DNA from: a virus
IMG/VR virus record: IMGVR_UViG_3300035698_006641
Location: 32,846 to 96,845 of that record
Strand: one strand, 5' to 3'
Length of the DNA: 64,000 nucleotides
A program made the translations under genes and the position numbers. The first letter of the stretch is position 1, and the number at the start of each line of letters is the position of its first letter. The notes under the pieces are model-generated. The model was given only the letters and a program-made list of their open reading frames with translations. It made no database searches and was not told the DNA's origin. Shown in pieces: positions 26,141-34,693 of the stretch.

Positions 26141-26599
26141 TCAATCATCGAACTCGTGCCACATACTGTCTAAGAAGTCATCAAGCCGCATAATAGTTAG
26201 TCCAGAACAATCTTTATTTTGAACTCGCGCAGTAAATCGTCCTGCGCTGAAATACCCGTCATTTGATTCTTCTGGCAGTATTATATACAGGGCGGTTGTG
26301 GACGGAATAGAGAAAATAAACATCCAGTCATCAGATTGGTCTCCGGCTAGGAATTTATTAAATGCAGTACACACCGAAGTTTTTTTAAACGCGTTGAGTA
26401 ATGACCCTAACTGCATAGGCCGTGTCTCTTTATACCCACCAATTCGAGTCCCAATATATTCTAGGTTACCTAGCTGCTCCAATGTCTCTACATGCTTAGT
26501 CTTATTAAAGTCCTCGTTAAAGGCCTTCTTGTACTTAGGGAGTACAAACTTAATGACTTTTCTTTCAAACAACTCTTGATCAGCATTTTGAACTGCCAT
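26141..26599 (-). CDS. Hypothetical protein
   Basis: A 152-residue alpha/beta protein that starts immediately after the dNMP kinase stop. No cysteine or catalytic pattern is evident. Co-transcription suggests a role in DNA metabolism, without direct evidence. Confidence 0.55.
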   Translation of the reverse strand: MAVQNADQELFERKVIKFVLPKYKKAFNEDFNKTKHVETLEQLGNLEYIGTRIGGYKETRPMQLGSLLNAFKKTSVCTAFNKFLAGDQSDDWMFIFSIPSTTALYIILPEESNDGYFSAGRFTARVQNKDCSGLTIMRLDDFLDSMWHEFDD

Positions 26600-26600
26600 A

Positions 26601-27251
26601 TCACATCATATCCTCTCGTCGGTCACCGACAATACACTTTACCATTTCGTCCACCTTCCAAGCCAACTCATCTAATGATCCACTGTTATCAATCGTGTAG
26701 TCCCAGTTACCTACTGATACTAACTCATTTTCACTTATATGTGTATCAGAGGAGTTCTCTGGCCCTCTTAGAACTAGGGCACAAAATCCACCAAGACCTT
26801 TAATCTTGTACATCTCGTTAATGAACCTCATGTCAGAGATCACCAAGCGGTCTGGTATTTCCGAATTAAACATGGCGTTGACCCAGAACTTATTGTCATA
26901 GGCCCTGATTATGTCAGTCCCCAAGTGTTGGAGTAGGTTACGGAATTTACCGTCAGCATCAGTCTCCAAAAGCCACTCCTGAGGAACTCCTAAATCACAG
27001 TATGCCAGATTCCGTTCAATTCCGAATCCCAAATTTCCGTATTTAGTGTACCAGTCCTGTAGACTGTGTGCGTGTACTGGTAACGTTGATATAGACGACA
27101 TTCGTGTTACGAGAATCTCAGACAACTCCTTAAGTGGTGCTGCAAAGCTTTTCTTAACAAACCCATGACGAGCCACCAACATATCAGCAACAGTGTCTTT
27201 ACCGGTTCTTTTTCTGAACCCTAAACCTAATACTATTTTTTTATCCATCAT
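26601..27251 (-). CDS. Deoxynucleoside monophosphate kinase
   Basis: A 216-residue protein with the P-loop GFRKRTGKDT (residues 11-20) and a following 'ADMLVARHGF', then 'FRNLLQHLGTDIIRAYDNKFWVNAM' type substrate region and 'LVISDMRFINE', all as in phage T4 gene 1-like dNMP kinases. It phosphorylates dNMPs to feed the dNTP pool, complementing the NrdD pathway. It overlaps the exonuclease gene by 4 bases. Confidence 0.85.
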   Translation of the reverse strand: MMDKKIVLGLGFRKRTGKDTVADMLVARHGFVKKSFAAPLKELSEILVTRMSSISTLPVHAHSLQDWYTKYGNLGFGIERNLAYCDLGVPQEWLLETDADGKFRNLLQHLGTDIIRAYDNKFWVNAMFNSEIPDRLVISDMRFINEMYKIKGLGGFCALVLRGPENSSDTHISENELVSVGNWDYTIDNSGSLDELAWKVDEMVKCIVGDRREDMM

Positions 27252-27835
27252 AGAATTGGACCCCTCAAAGATGTAGCCGTGATTATTAAATTGGCTTGAT
27301 GAAATGCATCAGACAAAGCTGAATGCTTAACTCCAGAGAATGAAACCTCATCCTTTAGTTTACGCCCAGTAGTCTCCTCAAGCTCTCCGAGGAGAGTACG
27401 AAGACACCGATCATTCCAAAACTTCCAAGGTAGCACTATACCGACCTGGTCAAAAGCATCCGCCAGCATTGCATTATCAAAACTAGCACCGTTACCCCAT
27501 ACCCTAACCTGATTCAGATTACAGTTGGACTGTATAAAGTCCCTAAGTTTTGTGAGAGCAGTATAGAGACAAATAGACTCCTTTGCTCCTTCAGTAAGTG
27601 CTTTTCTAGCATCTTGACTCTGAGACAACCACCACCTTAAAGTGGATCCATTCATTTCTCTACCGGATTTTACTTGATCATCAAAGTCTATGAAAACCTC
27701 AAATGTCTCACAGCCGCCACCCTCTAGGTTACACCTATTGAATGCTACGGCACCAATTGAGGCTATAACCGATCTAGGGATCTTTCCGAACGTTTCTAGG
27801 TCCAAACTAATGTCTGTGTAATTTTTATTAATCAT
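27248..27835 (-). CDS. DEDDh 3'-5' exonuclease
   Basis: A 195-residue protein. SLDLETFG (about residues 10-17), WGNGASFDNAML (about 110-121) and HSALSDAFHQA (about 172-182) supply the four acidic residues and the histidine of a DEDDh enzyme. The order resembles phage DexA-like and Rv2179c-like exonucleases. It probably degrades single-stranded DNA or RNA ends. Its 3' end overlaps the kinase start, so the two genes are coupled. Confidence 0.8.
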   Translation of the reverse strand: MINKNYTDISLDLETFGKIPRSVIASIGAVAFNRCNLEGGGCETFEVFIDFDDQVKSGREMNGSTLRWWLSQSQDARKALTEGAKESICLYTALTKLRDFIQSNCNLNQVRVWGNGASFDNAMLADAFDQVGIVLPWKFWNDRCLRTLLGELEETTGRKLKDEVSFSGVKHSALSDAFHQANLIITATSLRGPIL

Positions 27836-28142
27836 TCCTTACCCTATTTATAAGCTCAGCTACTTGTGTTTTGGAGATACTTCTTTCGGTACCGTCATTC
27901 GCGTAGATTTCAGCGATGTCTATTAAGGGTAGGAGAGCATGGTAACAAATATCCAGTGCCTCAATTGCCTCTATAGGGAAAACAGTTCTATTCCACCATC
28001 TGGAAGCGTCTTCAACAGAACCAAAGTCACACACTTTTAACCCACAATCATCACACTCAATCCAAACCCATCCTTGACTATCACGGTGAACTGATGCCTG
28101 CCCACCACAAGAGCATGAGTTTAGTTTAATATCCTCATTCAT
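27828..28142 (-). CDS. Lar-like zinc-ribbon protein
   Basis: A 104-residue protein. 'LNSCSCGGQASVH...VWIECDDCGLKV...ASRWWNRTV' (about residues 7-54) fits the Lar family, whose members in Rac prophage and others alleviate type I restriction by modulating modification enzymes. Whether this one does so is inference. The C-terminal helix is unassigned. Confidence 0.7.
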   Translation of the reverse strand: MNEDIKLNSCSCGGQASVHRDSQGWVWIECDDCGLKVCDFGSVEDASRWWNRTVFPIEAIEALDICYHALLPLIDIAEIYANDGTERSISKTQVAELINRVRND

Positions 28143-29319
28143 AAGATTCTCTGTCCCAGTCTTTAACTACACCGAACCTTAACTTCCCAGCTGGAGTAAG
28201 TCCTTGGTACGAAACGGTTACTGTCTTTCCTATATAGTTCTCTCGGTTTTTAAACTTATCCCTGCAGAACCCTTCAGACCCTTTAACCCCAGCCCCACTT
28301 ATAATTCCTCCAGGAAGTCTTACTAGAACCTGCTTAGCTTTTCCGGCCCAAGCACCAACTCCATCAGACACTTCTAATAGTTCAAATTCCGCATCGCTGA
28401 ATGGTTTGACCTTCAGAAGGTTCCAGGTTCGTTTGTCCTCCTCGTATCCAAGGTTGTACCTGAGCATAGCGCCCTCATAACCTTGATCTAAGAGCTCTTC
28501 ATAAACAGACTCAACTTCTTGATGGTTCCTTACCGAGATTGAAGAGACTAATTGTATCACTCCTATCACTTCCGGGAATTCATAAGTAATCACCTGAACG
28601 AATCGAGACATGCGATCAAGGAACGGAGCATCCAATCCCAGACCGTCAATTGATGGAACATCATAAATATGGTATTGTACAACCGCCTTGATAGCCTCTC
28701 TTTTTTCGTCATCCATATGCTCTTCTGACTTTTTAATCAGAGAGACAAGGGAATTGAAGTCATCCTTTAGAGACTCATTGTAAAGTTCTCCATCGAGCCT
28801 TAAGTCCGGGTATTTCTCGAAGACGGGCTTTAGGGTTTCAAGTACATGAAATCCACCACCGAATGGCTTACCTTTGCGGGAAAGGCCCTTATCCTTATCA
28901 ACCTCAAATCTCAGACCATCTAGTTTACTTTGACATATTGCAGGAAACTTCACCTTATCGGGCTTCGTGTAGGCCTTGAGATCCTTGTCCCAACCACATA
29001 GAGTGAAGTATTCTTTAGCCAACATTGGTTTGAAGAATGCTGCCCGTGCCTCTGACACATTGTTAATATCCTCTGTGTATCCTGAGTCCAGCTTCTTCTG
29101 GTACTTAGATGCTGCTTCGGACTCTGCCTGTTCATCAGGGGTTGTCGCATTAGAGCGTCCAACGTTCTTAGCTACAGCTACTGTGGGTTTATTCACCTTG
29201 ATCTTCCCGCCTACCTGTCCAGACTCGGACCAGTATTTGGAACCATCTGTGAATACGGCCCACTGCTGCAATTTTCCTGTGCTTGACTCTTTAAATAGAG
29301 TCTCTTTAATTTGATTCAT
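28135..29319 (-). CDS. ATP-dependent DNA ligase with N-terminal WGR-like domain
   Basis: A 394-residue protein. The ligase core has the active-site lysine in SKLDGLR (K132), LDGELY (motif III), YEGAMLR (motif IV) and LLKVKPF (motif V), plus an OB-fold C-terminus. Residues about 15-85 have the GxxxxWxxxGxVGGKI...GRS..........A...Y..KL..GYTED pattern of a WGR domain. WGR domains bind DNA ends in PARPs and bacterial MolR-type proteins. The fusion would tether the ligase to nicks or ends. Confidence 0.85.
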   Translation of the reverse strand: MNQIKETLFKESSTGKLQQWAVFTDGSKYWSESGQVGGKIKVNKPTVAVAKNVGRSNATTPDEQAESEAASKYQKKLDSGYTEDINNVSEARAAFFKPMLAKEYFTLCGWDKDLKAYTKPDKVKFPAICQSKLDGLRFEVDKDKGLSRKGKPFGGGFHVLETLKPVFEKYPDLRLDGELYNESLKDDFNSLVSLIKKSEEHMDDEKREAIKAVVQYHIYDVPSIDGLGLDAPFLDRMSRFVQVITYEFPEVIGVIQLVSSISVRNHQEVESVYEELLDQGYEGAMLRYNLGYEEDKRTWNLLKVKPFSDAEFELLEVSDGVGAWAGKAKQVLVRLPGGIISGAGVKGSEGFCRDKFKNRENYIGKTVTVSYQGLTPAGKLRFGVVKDWDRESYE

Positions 29320-29436
29320 AATCTATCACTCTCCGTTTTCTTCGTTAAATACTTCAACGACACAGCCAAACGTGGCCGCGGTGTTACGTCCTTCTTTGAT
29401 ACTATAGACCCTATAATTAGAATTACGTTTCGCTCT

Positions 29437-30654
29437 CTATTGACTTGGAGGTGCAAACTCTCTAATCGGGTGTATAGCTATACATAACTCGTTCTGCAGC
29501 AACGCCATAACTTCCGGAGTGTTCTGAAGCTTCAGACCAAACTCAGTAGCTCTGATGAAGTCATCAACGCCAAGAGTGCTGCTCTTCGCAAACATTCCGT
29601 GGCCCTGAACGTACTTCGTTTCCATATCAAACACCTTCTTAATTTTGTTGTAGTGTTGTGACAGGAAGTGAGTATCTGCTGCACCCCAGTCATACGCAAC
29701 TTCACGATGCTTCATTCCATCCTCGTCAGTCGAGTAATTAACGATCACTGGTACGGAAATGGTTTGATCAGGTCCATCAGGGCCGATTGCGCTGAATCGA
29801 ACACCCATCGTAATGATGCGGCCTTCTTTTCCTGCACCGGGCTTGTTAGCCTTCGCCTTATTGTAGGCAGAGGTTCCACCTTTCTTGAATGTCAGGTCAA
29901 GGGATGTATAGTAGTCCTGAGACACTCCACCAGCTCTAACCCTTCCAGCGAACCCGTCTTGACGTGCCTGCTCCTGATTCACGTAATGGAATACAGAGGG
30001 CCATCGCTCAGACATACCACCACAAGTTAGGCGACGTCCACTATCCCTAAAGAACTGATAAAGAGACTTGGCGTTCTGCTGGCCTACTCGGCTCATAGCA
30101 ACTCCGCCCTCGTTCTCTACAAGCTCATCGGTTCCAGCTTTACAGTTTGCACCTGTCAGCGTGTCTAGGATTGTGATGGACGGGATGAGGCACTCTTTTG
30201 GTGTCGCATACGTCTTCATGATATCCGCAGACTGCTTCAGTACAATAGACTGCCACTGCTCATTGGTAGTGGCCACAGTAAGTGTACACCGCTGTCGAAG
30301 GATCTCTGGGTCGATTCCAGTCGCGTCAATCATGTCACGGAGGGTATCAGCCGCTGCCTTGGTCTCGGTGTCGATTACGTTTGCCATCCCACCAGCCATA
30401 ATGAACCACTGCATCAATTGGTATCCGAATGTAGACTTAAAAGTCTTCGGCTCACCAGCTGAACTGGTCATACGTCCCAAAGGCCATCCGTTAGAGTTGA
30501 TAAGCCACTGAAGAGCAATCGTTGGGACTGCCACAACCTCAAGGGTCTTAGATGGATCGCTATATGGGACAGCCATTGTTCCACTGTCCGCAGCCGCGGA
30601 AACCATGATGTCCATCATTGCTGCGTACGGATCTTTAGATTTAACAGCAGCCAT
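29437..30654 (-). CDS. RecA-like recombinase/ATPase
   Basis: A 405-residue protein with a variant Walker A, GEPKTFKST (residues 67-75), and Walker B SITILDTLTG. The layout (short N-terminal region, RecA core, C-terminal beta-rich domain) fits phage RecA/UvsX-type recombinases or Sak4-like ATPases. It is transcribed with the SSB-like protein and DNA polymerase. It probably supports strand exchange in recombination-dependent replication. Confidence 0.75.
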   Translation of the reverse strand: MAAVKSKDPYAAMMDIMVSAAADSGTMAVPYSDPSKTLEVVAVPTIALQWLINSNGWPLGRMTSSAGEPKTFKSTFGYQLMQWFIMAGGMANVIDTETKAAADTLRDMIDATGIDPEILRQRCTLTVATTNEQWQSIVLKQSADIMKTYATPKECLIPSITILDTLTGANCKAGTDELVENEGGVAMSRVGQQNAKSLYQFFRDSGRRLTCGGMSERWPSVFHYVNQEQARQDGFAGRVRAGGVSQDYYTSLDLTFKKGGTSAYNKAKANKPGAGKEGRIITMGVRFSAIGPDGPDQTISVPVIVNYSTDEDGMKHREVAYDWGAADTHFLSQHYNKIKKVFDMETKYVQGHGMFAKSSTLGVDDFIRATEFGLKLQNTPEVMALLQNELCIAIHPIREFAPPSQ

Positions 30655-31073
30655 TAAACGGAACCCTTAATGGACGCAATGAACTTAGAGAGGTCTTCAG
30701 CAGCGGCCTCACCCAGATTAATAGCATCGAGTAGTGGCTGGGCTTTTAGATCCAGTTCTAGGCGTTTAGCCGCCCAAACTTCTTTAGCTGCGTCAAACTT
30801 TGCTTCAGATTTAACTAGCTCCTTCGGCACTTCTATAATATCGGAAATATTAATTGTCAGAGACCCATAATACGAGCTTTCGCATACGACTTGTTTAATT
30901 TCTTTAACTATCTCCGCTTTAGTTTTAAGCTTAAGAGTACCATTCTCCACACTATCCCTAATAGCCTGCGGCATAAATAAGGACTTAGCCGGGAATGCGC
31001 CTGAGGCGTTGGCAATTTCACTTTTAATCCGACCTACCATGTAGTCTTTTTCTTGTTTATTTAATTTAGACAT
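30654..31073 (-). CDS. Hypothetical helical protein
   Basis: A 139-residue Lys/Glu/Ala-rich helical protein. The start overlaps the stop of the upstream gene and the end overlaps the recombinase start. A mediator or adaptor of the recombinase is possible by location only. Confidence 0.55.
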   Translation of the reverse strand: MSKLNKQEKDYMVGRIKSEIANASGAFPAKSLFMPQAIRDSVENGTLKLKTKAEIVKEIKQVVCESSYYGSLTINISDIIEVPKELVKSEAKFDAAKEVWAAKRLELDLKAQPLLDAINLGEAAAEDLSKFIASIKGSV

Positions 31074-31074
31074 A

Positions 31075-31473
31075 CTACTTTTTCTTTCTTTTTTTCTTTT
31101 TTAACCTAAAATACTTTGCAGCTCCATTCTCTGAAACCAAGCGCCACCACCCTCCATTACGAAAAACGTAATTGTACCCATAAGAAAAATCAACAATGGA
31201 TTTTTCATATTCAGCATAAGAGACATATTGCTCAACAATACAGTCGGCCATTGCCTCCCCGTTAAATACGGCATGATTACACTCAGTCTTGGTAGGGGCT
31301 AAGCACTCAAAATCACCTAGTATTATCAAATCCACCACTACTTGGAGCTTCGTGTAGTTGGTGCAGAGTATAGGGGCTACTTCTGAAGGAGAAACTCCCG
31401 AAGTAAACACAGACACAATTACTGCGCCTGGGTTACCTGGGAGCTCAACGGCTATACTAGCGTTATCCTGCAT
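31075..31473 (-). CDS. Hypothetical protein with Lys-rich tail
   Basis: A 132-residue protein ending in a Lys run (RLKKKKRKKK). It overlaps the SSB-like gene by 11 bases. A basic tail suggests nucleic-acid contact. Function unknown. Confidence 0.55.
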   Translation of the reverse strand: MQDNASIAVELPGNPGAVIVSVFTSGVSPSEVAPILCTNYTKLQVVVDLIILGDFECLAPTKTECNHAVFNGEAMADCIVEQYVSYAEYEKSIVDFSYGYNYVFRNGGWWRLVSENGAAKYFRLKKKKRKKK

Positions 31474-32317
31474 TAGCGTTTAATTTAGCCAATCCCGCTT
31501 CAACAGTCTTCCGATAGGCTTCCGGGACCTGTGATAGATCAACCGGCATTGGAGCCGCTGGAACTGGTACCGCTGGGGCCACTGGGGCCGCTGGTGCTGG
31601 GGCCACTGGGGCCGCTGGTGCTGGGGCCACTAGAACTGGTGCCGCTGGGGCTACTGGTGCCGGTGCTGGGGCGCTTGCCAGAACAGGTGTGGGGAGTGGA
31701 GCAGCAGAGACAGCATTGGTTGCTGCTGAGTTAACCCACTCTACATATTCATCTGAGGAGGTAATCTCATCTTGTACCCACTGTGGAATACTACCAGGAA
31801 CCGCAATATCACCAGATGCATCCGGCTCTAGAGCAAAGAACTCTGGGGCAATAGTTCCAGCAATAGCTGCTACTGTTTCTGGAATCTCTGTATGATTAGT
31901 GATTTTGAACTTTCCTTCTTTGTACTCTTCAATCGTAACCCATACGTTCTTTCCGAGCAGGGTTGACGGATCAATCCCTTCATCTAAAGAGCCCTCATGA
32001 GATGCTCCTAAAATAGCCTTGACCTTCTTGTAAAAGGCAGAGGTTTTACCAGATTTCGGGTTAAACCAGAGATTAAACTCTGATCCATCCAAAATGGTCA
32101 TAGGGAACTCTGTTCCGGTCTTATCTTTATAGGTATGCCCAGCCAACTCATATTTCAACGCGATTTTCTGACGTCTGTCATCAATCGCTTTATCTTTGTT
32201 GAAGAAGTTAGGGTGTGTACCTAAGTTATACACGCCAACTACCACAGCGTGAACTGTTCCAGTTGGGTAAACGAGGGACTTAGATTCTCCCTCTTCTCGT
32301 TTTAGTAAAAATGCCAT
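31463..32317 (-). CDS. Single-stranded DNA-binding protein candidate
   Basis: A 284-residue protein. The N-terminal half (about residues 20-150) is beta-rich with alternating hydrophobic strands (HAVVVGVYNLG, KIALKYEL, NVWVTIEEY), like DUF669-type OB-fold proteins that phages use as SSBs. Residues about 205-260 are an Ala/Pro-rich linker. The C-terminus is a helix without the acidic tip of bacterial SSB. It is encoded between polymerase and recombinase, where SSBs occur in related phages. Confidence 0.55.
   Translation of the reverse strand: MAFLLKREEGESKSLVYPTGTVHAVVVGVYNLGTHPNFFNKDKAIDDRRQKIALKYELAGHTYKDKTGTEFPMTILDGSEFNLWFNPKSGKTSAFYKKVKAILGASHEGSLDEGIDPSTLLGKNVWVTIEEYKEGKFKITNHTEIPETVAAIAGTIAPEFFALEPDASGDIAVPGSIPQWVQDEITSSDEYVEWVNSAATNAVSAAPLPTPVLASAPAPAPVAPAAPVLVAPAPAAPVAPAPAAPVAPAVPVPAAPMPVDLSQVPEAYRKTVEAGLAKLNANAG
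31553..31692 (-). repeat. Tandem GC-rich repeat coding the Ala-Pro linker
   Basis: Imperfect tandem units of GGTGCTGGGGCCACTGG type, some arms identical, encode PAP/AAPV repeats of the SSB-like protein. It reads as low-complexity coding sequence that expands or contracts easily. Confidence 0.8.
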
Positions 32318-32336
32318 ATATTTCTTTCTGTTGTTG

Positions 32337-32834
32337 TTATGCTTCGATTTCGAAAAGACGTTTCCGCATCGGTTTTATCAAAGTATAAGATTTTTCACTC
32401 ACAGCATAAGGATCATCTGCGAATATCGTAAGGTGGTCAATAACCCGGTCTTGAAGGTAAGGGGTATAGCGACGTTGGTCCAGTACCGCAAATAGATCAA
32501 AGAAGTTCGTACGGGCCATTGTCTCATACTTGTGGTCCACAGCCTTAGTTACTCCGTTTTCAAGACACGACCCGATAACGAAACTATGCACGGCGAGAAG
32601 CATCTCAGCGTACACTAGCGGTTTCGGCATATCAAGGATCGAGATCTTGAGAAGTCGGGTGTTGAGGACCATTCCGAGATCTACACGGACGTCATCACAA
32701 ATTTTATTTATTTTCTTATCTCCGATGTTACCCGTATACAAAGACGAACGAATAGTACTGACCGATTCGTCGATAGCTTTAGTGATCCATAAGGCCAGAT
32801 CGCGTTTTCCCCACTGCGTAATTGTTGCTGCCAT
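32337..32834 (-). CDS. Hypothetical protein
   Basis: A 165-residue helical protein transcribed between the polymerase and the SSB-like gene. No catalytic motif is visible. The location suggests a replisome role, not proven. Confidence 0.55.
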   Translation of the reverse strand: MAATITQWGKRDLALWITKAIDESVSTIRSSLYTGNIGDKKINKICDDVRVDLGMVLNTRLLKISILDMPKPLVYAEMLLAVHSFVIGSCLENGVTKAVDHKYETMARTNFFDLFAVLDQRRYTPYLQDRVIDHLTIFADDPYAVSEKSYTLIKPMRKRLFEIEA

Positions 32835-32912
32835 AATTTTATTTCCTAATTGTTTGAATTTTTAACAAAAGACTACACCGAATGTGAGTCTCATTATATT
32901 GTTGTTATTTTG

Positions 32913-32931
32913 TTTGGAACGCATTCCAAAG
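32913..32931. repeat. Palindrome TTTGGAA-N4-TTCCAAA (copy B)
   Basis: TTTGGAACGCATTCCAAAG lies one base downstream of the polymerase stop codon (minus strand). An identical 19-base copy is at 62333 and a near copy at 7924. A possible protein-binding or RNA-hairpin site. Confidence 0.5.
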
Positions 32932-32932
32932 T

Positions 32933-33232
32933 TTACATGTCAGCTAAGCTCTCAGCTATAGCTAACTCCATTGTTGTTGAGTGAGACCAATGGTATTCAT
33001 ACTCAATGTCTGTTTTAAGTTTAAGCCCAACAGATGGGATTTGCGCCATTTCCTCCATTGCCCATGGTACAATCTCTTTGGCATACTGCTCTACGAAGCT
33101 ACAATGCACGATAGAGTACACGGCATCGTGGAATGGGCAGATCACAGAGAATGGAGCATTTGGATATAGCCTCTTGTACTTAGCGAGGTTTCCCATTGCT
33201 AGTTGGAGGATTCCGGCCACGGTTGATTGGAT
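32933..33232 (-). CDS. DNA polymerase, exon 4 (C-terminal end)
   Basis: 99 codons plus stop. After splicing, residue order continues NFP|IQSTVAGILQLAMGNLA, the 'PIQGTAAD' helix of family A polymerases, and then ICPFHDAVYSIV, motif C with the catalytic Asp. The splice point at 33233/33232 follows a G, the conserved last base of a group I intron, and restores the frame. Confidence 0.88.
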   Translation of the reverse strand: MQSTVAGILQLAMGNLAKYKRLYPNAPFSVICPFHDAVYSIVHCSFVEQYAKEIVPWAMEEMAQIPSVGLKLKTDIEYEYHWSHSTTMELAIAESLADM

Positions 33233-34429
33233 CGATTTTGTTACCCAGCAGGCTCTTTATCCTGCTGTTCTAACGCTAGGATGCGTTTGGCATATTCAAC
33301 TTTAAACGTACTGAACTCATGCTCAGTTTTTGTGTGCTTCAGCTGGTTGCAGTTTTTGCAACACGGGGCAATATTACTCGGTTTTATTAGCTCAGCGAAC
33401 CTCTCTAGGTTATCCGCTGAACTAAGCGGGGTCCGGTGGTCAAATGTAGTAACCTCGGTGGTTAGGGTTTCACCACAGTATACACACCTATACCCAACAG
33501 ACTCTAACATCTGAGTAAGATCTTGAGGTTTGATTACACTAGGGAGGTCATCGATCTTTGGATCTACAGTATCGATGAGCATCGATAGCTTCTGAGTTGC
33601 CCTAGAGTTTATTGAGTAAGCCCTCTGACGAAGATAGTTATGTGTAAATGAGTCCGGTCGTTTATTACCGCTGAAGTACTTATCTAAGCACTCATCGCAT
33701 AACTTATGCACGCGACCACCAGAGGTTCCTCGCTTACCAGCTGTATTAGAGAACTCCTTTAGAGACTTTTTTCCGAAGCACTTTGAGCAAATCCTCTGCC
33801 CTGTAGCTTTCAGCTCTTCATTCATCTCATCAATTCCCAGCTCCCTTTCCCCAAATACCCTACTTCTACGAGCATCAACTACCCTAGCAGACTTACACGG
33901 GGTGCACTCTGTATAGGCTGGTTTGCTCAAATCTGAGTTATCTATAGGTACCCCACACGTTTTGCAAGTGGTTCTACGGGTTTCACGCCAGTCAACCTCT
34001 TTAGTAGGGCCCAACATTCTTCGACGTCTTTTAGACTCTCTTATAAAAGATAATTGACACTTCTTACACCTAGGAAAAGACTTCTTGGTCATATCAGAGT
34101 TATCAATATAGGTTCCACAGTCTTTACATGTGGTTCTTCGCGGCCACCCGCCTTGTTGTTTACGTTTTGTTGTTTCCATTGCATCCTTTACAGTCTTACG
34201 TTAGTCCAGGCCATATCATAACCACCATTTGGTGGTCCAGAGCGCTCGTGGACGAATTATAGGCGGTCTGCCCAGTCGTCTGGTCGTTGCACTTTCGACG
34301 GGTTCCCCCGAAACTTAGCTCATGATTACCAAACTACCACACTAGGCTGACTAAGTCAACCAAAAGTAGTAGCACTGTAAAGGCTTCCCATGAATTCACT
34401 CTGTTTTTATTCCCCAATTCCAATATTTT
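33233..34429 (-). ncRNA. Group I intron 3 in DNA polymerase
   Basis: 1197 bases. The exon ends in U (CCT) and the intron ends in G. The core contains GTGCAACGACCAG and CAGACCGCCTATAA, conserved near P7 of phage group I introns. A P9-like hairpin (CAGCAGG/CCTGCTG) closes the 3' end. The HNH gene fills the region between core and 3' end. The 15-base ATAGGCGGTCTGCCC segment (plus strand 34259-34273) is shared with intron 2. Confidence 0.88.
33241..34179 (-). CDS. HNH homing endonuclease encoded in intron 3
   Basis: A 312-residue protein. Three zinc-binding CxxC pairs come first: TTCKDCG/CKKC, TTCKTCG/CTPC and ICSKC/CDEC. A C-terminal HNH domain follows, CVYCGE...TFDHRTPLS...NIAPCCKNCNQLKHTKTEHEF (about residues 235-300). 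Such enzymes cut intronless alleles so the intron spreads; SPO1 DNA polymerase has a comparable HNH enzyme, I-HmuI. The stop codon lies 8 bases before the 3' splice site. Confidence 0.88.
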   Translation of the reverse strand: METTKRKQQGGWPRRTTCKDCGTYIDNSDMTKKSFPRCKKCQLSFIRESKRRRRMLGPTKEVDWRETRRTTCKTCGVPIDNSDLSKPAYTECTPCKSARVVDARRSRVFGERELGIDEMNEELKATGQRICSKCFGKKSLKEFSNTAGKRGTSGGRVHKLCDECLDKYFSGNKRPDSFTHNYLRQRAYSINSRATQKLSMLIDTVDPKIDDLPSVIKPQDLTQMLESVGYRCVYCGETLTTEVTTFDHRTPLSSADNLERFAELIKPSNIAPCCKNCNQLKHTKTEHEFSTFKVEYAKRILALEQQDKEPAG

Positions 34430-34693
34430 AGGGAAATTGATGGCTGCTCTCTCTTGAGAAGCCATTATACTCCTGCTTGAGCTATGAAAGAAGTACCTTC
34501 TCATCCCAAATGGGTTCTCAGCGTATCCCGGATTATATACCGCGGCACGTTGTCGATCCATGTACTCTTCTAGTTTTGGGTAACTGTTAAAGATACCCTC
34601 AATTACTCGTTCTGCGTAGGCTTTGTCAGCGTCCTTAATCCCAGCAATGGTTAATTGTCGGGCTAGTGAGTAAGCTGAGCGGCCATAGATTAA
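34430..34693 (-). CDS. DNA polymerase, exon 3
   Basis: 88 codons. It begins LIYGRSAYSLARQL, the second half of motif B (after FG in exon 2), and ends ERAAINFP. Between them lies the fingers region YAENPFGMRRYFF. Both splice junctions keep the frame exactly (264 bases). Confidence 0.85.

Noticed and set aside
31531-31734. Open plus-strand frame across the GC-rich repeat
   Set aside because: It is antisense to the Ala-Pro linker, consists of repeated LGPLGPLVLGPL-type residues and has no ribosome binding site.
34334-34561. Small gene containing NPFGMRRYFF
   Set aside because: It is polymerase exon 3 running into intron 3; the part after INFP is intron.
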